Assembly (NCBI GenBank): GCA_003165855.1 | Contig: PMXH01000299.1 | Coordinates: 13,751-21,149, forward strand | Source of the DNA: Acidobacteriaceae bacterium | Lineage (GTDB): Bacteria; Acidobacteriota; Terriglobia; Terriglobales; Acidobacteriaceae | Direction of reading: 5' to 3' | Length of the DNA: 7,399 nucleotides | Shown here: positions 5,202 through 7,399 of the stretch, in pieces | Layout of the letters: every line of letters begins with the position of its first letter | Numbering within the stretch: position 1 is the stretch's first letter | The notes under the pieces: generated by a model | Told to the model about the DNA's origin: nothing | Database searches by the model: none | The model's input: the letters and a program-made list of their open reading frames with translations, nothing else | Program-made: the position numbers and the translations under genes

Positions 5202-6923
5202 CTCCGCCAGCGCCCGGTGCACGAGAGAAATCGCGATCGAGCCTTCGCCCACGGCGGAGGCCACGCGCTTCACATTTCCAGAGCGAACGTCGCCCACGGC
5301 AAACACTCCGGGCAGGCTGGTCTCAAGCATTAGCGGCGCACGCGGCAGCGGCCAGTGGTAGTCGTGCAAAACCGGATCCAGATCGCGCCCGGTCAGAATG
5401 AAGCCTTTGCTGTCCATCGCCACGCAGCCGTGCAGCCACTCGGTTCGGGGCGCGCCTCCGGTCATAATGAAAACGTGCCGGATGTCGTGGGTTGAAGTCT
5501 CGCCCGTGTTTTTATCCTGCCAGGTGACCCGCTCCAGTTGCGAATCGCCATCGAGCGCGACAATCTCCGTGCAGTAGTGCATTTCGATCTTGGAATTTTC
5601 TTCGATGCGCTGAATGAGATAGCGCGACATCGTATCCGACAACTGGCTGGACCTTACCAGCATGTGCACCTTGCCCGCCGTCTGCGACAAATATACCGCC
5701 GCTTGTCCCGCCGAGTTTCCGCCGCCCACCACAATCACATCCTCATTCCCGCACAACTGTGCTTCGATGAAGGTTGCTCCGTAATAAACGCCCTGGCCCT
5801 CGAATTTCGCAAGAGCTTCGATGTTTGGCTTGTTGTATTGTGCGCCGCTGGCGATCACCACGGTGCGGGCGCGAATGGTTTGGCCGCAGCTCACGCTCAA
5901 CTCGTAAGGGCGCCGCTCGCAGTTCAATCGGGTCACGCTGCTAGCGATCAGCATCTTGGCGCCAAACTTCTGCGCCTGCGCGGTCGCGCGGCCCGCCAGT
6001 TCCAGCCCGGAAACTCCAGTGGGGAAGCCGAGATAGTTTTCGATCTTGGAACTCGATCCCGCCTGTCCGCCGGGAGATTCGGTCTCGAACATCAATACGT
6101 CCAGACCTTCCGACGCGCCGTAAACGGCCGCCGCCAGGCCGGAGGGCCCGGCTCCCACGATCACCAGATCGCGAATCTCAGTCGCGGTGATGTTGGCGTT
6201 CAGGCCCAGACACTTGGCCAATTCATGGGTCGAGGGATTACGCAGCACGGTCTCCCCGTTGCAAATCACCACGGGAATTTCCGCGATGGTTACGGAAAAC
6301 CGGTCCAGCAGATCCTGCGCTCCCACGTCGGTGTCCAGGTCGATGTAGGCGTGGGGATGCCCGTTGCGGCTGAGAAACTCGCGAAGCCGCAACGTGTTCG
6401 CCGAATGCCGCGAGCCCAGCAAAACTACGTTGCCCTGGCCGTAAGAAATCAGCAGCAGGCGCCGCAGAATGAACGCGCGCATGAAAATCTCGCTCAGGTC
6501 CGCGTCCCGCGCCACCAAATTCTTAAGATTTTCCGGACTGAGTTCCAGAAACTCTCCAGGTTCAGTCACACGTCCCCGCACCAGCGCCCCGCGGCGCGAG
6601 ATCATGGTCATTTCGCCGGTGAATCCACCCGCCTGGTGGGTCACGATTTGGCGTTCGCCGTTCAGGCTGGGCTGCACAATCTCCATGCCTCCAGAAAGCA
6701 GCACGAAGAAAGGCACGCTCACGTCGCCCGGCTCGAACAAAATCTCTCCCGGTTGCATCTGGCGCAGTTTGCCGAAGGGCCGGATGCGATCGATCTGCTC
6801 CGGTGTAAGAGCCGGGAAAGCCTGCGTGCGGTCCACCGGCCCCGCGGAGAGGGCTGGGCGAAGGTCAAGGGCGGCGGGCAAAGCGACGGGCGATGCTGGA
6901 ACAGAGTCGACGGGGGAAGCCAT
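5196..6923 (-). CDS. cNMP-binding / glutaredoxin-like / thioredoxin-reductase-like FAD oxidoreductase fusion lacking CxxC
   Basis: A 575-aa three-part protein. Residues 45-150 form a cyclic-nucleotide-binding (CRP-like) beta-roll: PGEILFEPGD (58-67), FVLLSGGMEIV (73-83), and a phosphate-cassette-like stretch with GE (103-104) and RGA (111-113). Residues 165-240 resemble a glutaredoxin fold, with cis-Pro motif IPVVI (P217), but the active-site position reads SRHSANT with no cysteine. Residues 250-575 match thioredoxin reductases: FAD motif GAGPSG (257-262), GGQAGSSSKIENYLGFP (285-301), NAD(P) motif VVGGGNSAGQAA (398-409) and C-terminal FAD motif FAVGDVRSGNVKRVA (541-555). The redox CxxC expected before the NAD(P) motif is replaced by GATFIEAQLCGNE, and no CxxC exists anywhere in the protein. 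It is therefore probably an NAD(P)H-dependent flavoprotein gated by a small ligand, not a true thioredoxin reductase; the substrate is unknown. The ATG at 6923 is preceded by AGGTGA. Confidence 0.9.
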   Translation of the reverse strand: MASPVDSVPASPVALPAALDLRPALSAGPVDRTQAFPALTPEQIDRIRPFGKLRQMQPGEILFEPGDVSVPFFVLLSGGMEIVQPSLNGERQIVTHQAGGFTGEMTMISRRGALVRGRVTEPGEFLELSPENLKNLVARDADLSEIFMRAFILRRLLLISYGQGNVVLLGSRHSANTLRLREFLSRNGHPHAYIDLDTDVGAQDLLDRFSVTIAEIPVVICNGETVLRNPSTHELAKCLGLNANITATEIRDLVIVGAGPSGLAAAVYGASEGLDVLMFETESPGGQAGSSSKIENYLGFPTGVSGLELAGRATAQAQKFGAKMLIASSVTRLNCERRPYELSVSCGQTIRARTVVIASGAQYNKPNIEALAKFEGQGVYYGATFIEAQLCGNEDVIVVGGGNSAGQAAVYLSQTAGKVHMLVRSSQLSDTMSRYLIQRIEENSKIEMHYCTEIVALDGDSQLERVTWQDKNTGETSTHDIRHVFIMTGGAPRTEWLHGCVAMDSKGFILTGRDLDPVLHDYHWPLPRAPLMLETSLPGVFAVGDVRSGNVKRVASAVGEGSIAISLVHRALAEL

Positions 6924-6944
6924 GATTCACCTGCAAGAAAGCCG

Positions 6945-6950
6945 AGTATA
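6945..6950 (-). promoter_or_regulatory. Candidate -10 (TATACT) for the oxidoreductase gene
   Basis: The minus strand reads TGTGTATACT, with TATACT ending 21 nt before the ATG at 6923. This would give a leader of roughly 15 nt, just enough to include the AGGTGA ribosome site. No convincing -35 lies 16-18 nt upstream, so the call rests on one hexamer. Confidence 0.3.
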
Positions 6951-7003
6951 CACAGCCGCGGTCGCAAACCGCCGCGGAACTCCTTAGATGACGCAAACCC
7001 GGT

Positions 7004-7027
7004 GTAGGCTGCAAGGCCTTCGCCTAC
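7004..7027 (-). other. Hairpin overlapping the stop codon of the rightmost gene
   Basis: GTAGGC (7004-7009) pairs with GCCTAC (7022-7027), and the 12-nt loop contains the palindrome AAGGCCTT (7013-7020). It overlaps the TAG at 7026-7024. On the minus strand no T-run follows, so it is at most a weak 3'-end structure. Confidence 0.3.
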
Positions 7028-7399
7028 GGCTTCGCGTCGCCGCTTACAATCCTCGCGGTGGCACGAAACTTCTTGTAATCGCGGAAGGACTGCTCCACGT
7101 TCACGTCGAAGTTCTTGAGCAACGCGAGACGCACATCGATCTTTGCCGCGACATGGAGCGGCAACCACACCTCGTCGTTCACACGCGTCTGCTCGAGCGT
7201 GAAGCGTGAACCCCGATGAAAGCGTGCCAGGAACAGTCCCCAGGAAATCGTGTCCAGGCATTCCACGTCCATCTTGGCCAGTTGCAGATCGCTCTTGTCG
7301 ATCCAGACGCGCCCGCGGAACTTTGACAGGAACTTGGATTCTTTCATGTGCGGCTCAAAGCCCGGTCGCGGCTCGCCATCGATCACCCAGGCCTCGCGC
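7024..7399 (-). CDS. Putative LolA/LolB-like envelope beta-sheet protein, C-terminal part (cut by window edge)
   Basis: Only the last 124 residues are visible. The frame is open to the right edge (…REAWVIDGEPRPGF…), so the GTG at 7386 is very probably internal and the true start lies outside the window. The sequence alternates strands and turns: FRGRVWIDKSDLQLAKMDVE, then ISWGLFLARFHRGS, LEQTRVNDEVWLP, AAKIDVRLALLKNFDVNVEQSFRDYKKF. The GR-(V/L)-WIDK motif followed by long amphipathic strands resembles proteins related to outer-membrane lipoprotein-sorting factors that are frequent in Acidobacteriota; this is recognition from pattern, not a search. A signal peptide would be expected in the missing N-terminus. 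It ends about 100 bp before the oxidoreductase start on the same strand, with a different promoter likely for the latter. Confidence 0.65.
   Translation of the reverse strand, partial: REAWVIDGEPRPGFEPHMKESKFLSKFRGRVWIDKSDLQLAKMDVECLDTISWGLFLARFHRGSRFTLEQTRVNDEVWLPLHVAAKIDVRLALLKNFDVNVEQSFRDYKKFRATARIVSGDAKP

Noticed and set aside
5538..7007. 489-aa + strand open frame antisense to the oxidoreductase fusion
   Set aside because: It lies almost wholly antisense to a gene with clear FAD and NAD(P) motifs. Its His/Arg/Gln-rich composition with no recognisable domain is typical of a shadow frame in GC-rich DNA.
7024..7386. Complete 120-aa gene starting at the GTG at 7386
   Set aside because: The frame stays open to the window edge, and the residues before the GTG continue the beta-strand pattern, so it is treated as a gene cut by the window.

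Overview
The window looks like a piece of chromosome from a moderately GC-rich, Gram-negative-type bacterium, most likely an Acidobacteriota (Terriglobia-like) genome. This is inferred from the combination of a cNMP-binding/thioredoxin-reductase-like fusion, a WIDK-type LolA/LolB-like beta protein, heptanucleotide 'TTAGCTN' intergenic repeats and hairpin-rich intergenic repeats. No rRNA or other decisive taxonomic marker is present.

Left part (1-1984, + strand): a signalling pair. The first gene carries a degenerate receiver-like domain followed by a histidine-kinase-type dimerisation/phosphoacceptor helix pair with no ATPase domain. After a 171-bp gap that holds a hairpin and three perfect 10-bp direct repeats comes a divergent CheR methyltransferase with two Asn/Gly-rich insertions. 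Together they suggest the end of a non-canonical chemosensory or two-component cluster whose remainder lies to the left of the window.

Middle (1991-3012): a VapBC-type toxin-antitoxin operon on the - strand, with a GTGA start/stop overlap. It runs convergently into cheR with only 6 bp between stop codons. Its promoter region contains a perfect 11-bp inverted repeat (15-bp spacer) that covers the -10 and ends exactly on the antitoxin GTG, so the mRNA may be leaderless and self-repressed. Upstream is a REP-like palindrome and a short + strand ORF whose C-terminus resembles an antitoxin tail and whose stop overlaps the end of uvrB.

Right part (3009-7399, all - strand), in transcription order: the 3' part of a putative cell-envelope beta protein cut by the window edge; a 575-residue cNMP-binding + glutaredoxin-like + FAD/NAD(P)H oxidoreductase fusion without any CxxC; and a complete uvrB. 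The 195-bp gap before uvrB is dense in structure: a weak terminator, a perfect TATAAT, four hairpins (two mutually exclusive) and a heptamer array just before the uvrB ATG. No gene-free stretch exceeds 200 bp. No tRNA, rRNA, CRISPR array or insertion-sequence gene was seen.

The strongest candidates for something unusual are the kinase-less phosphoacceptor/pseudo-receiver protein beside a CheR with an interrupted receptor-binding subdomain, the cysteine-free thioredoxin-reductase-like sensor fusion, and the structured uvrB leader. None can be called a new system from sequence alone.
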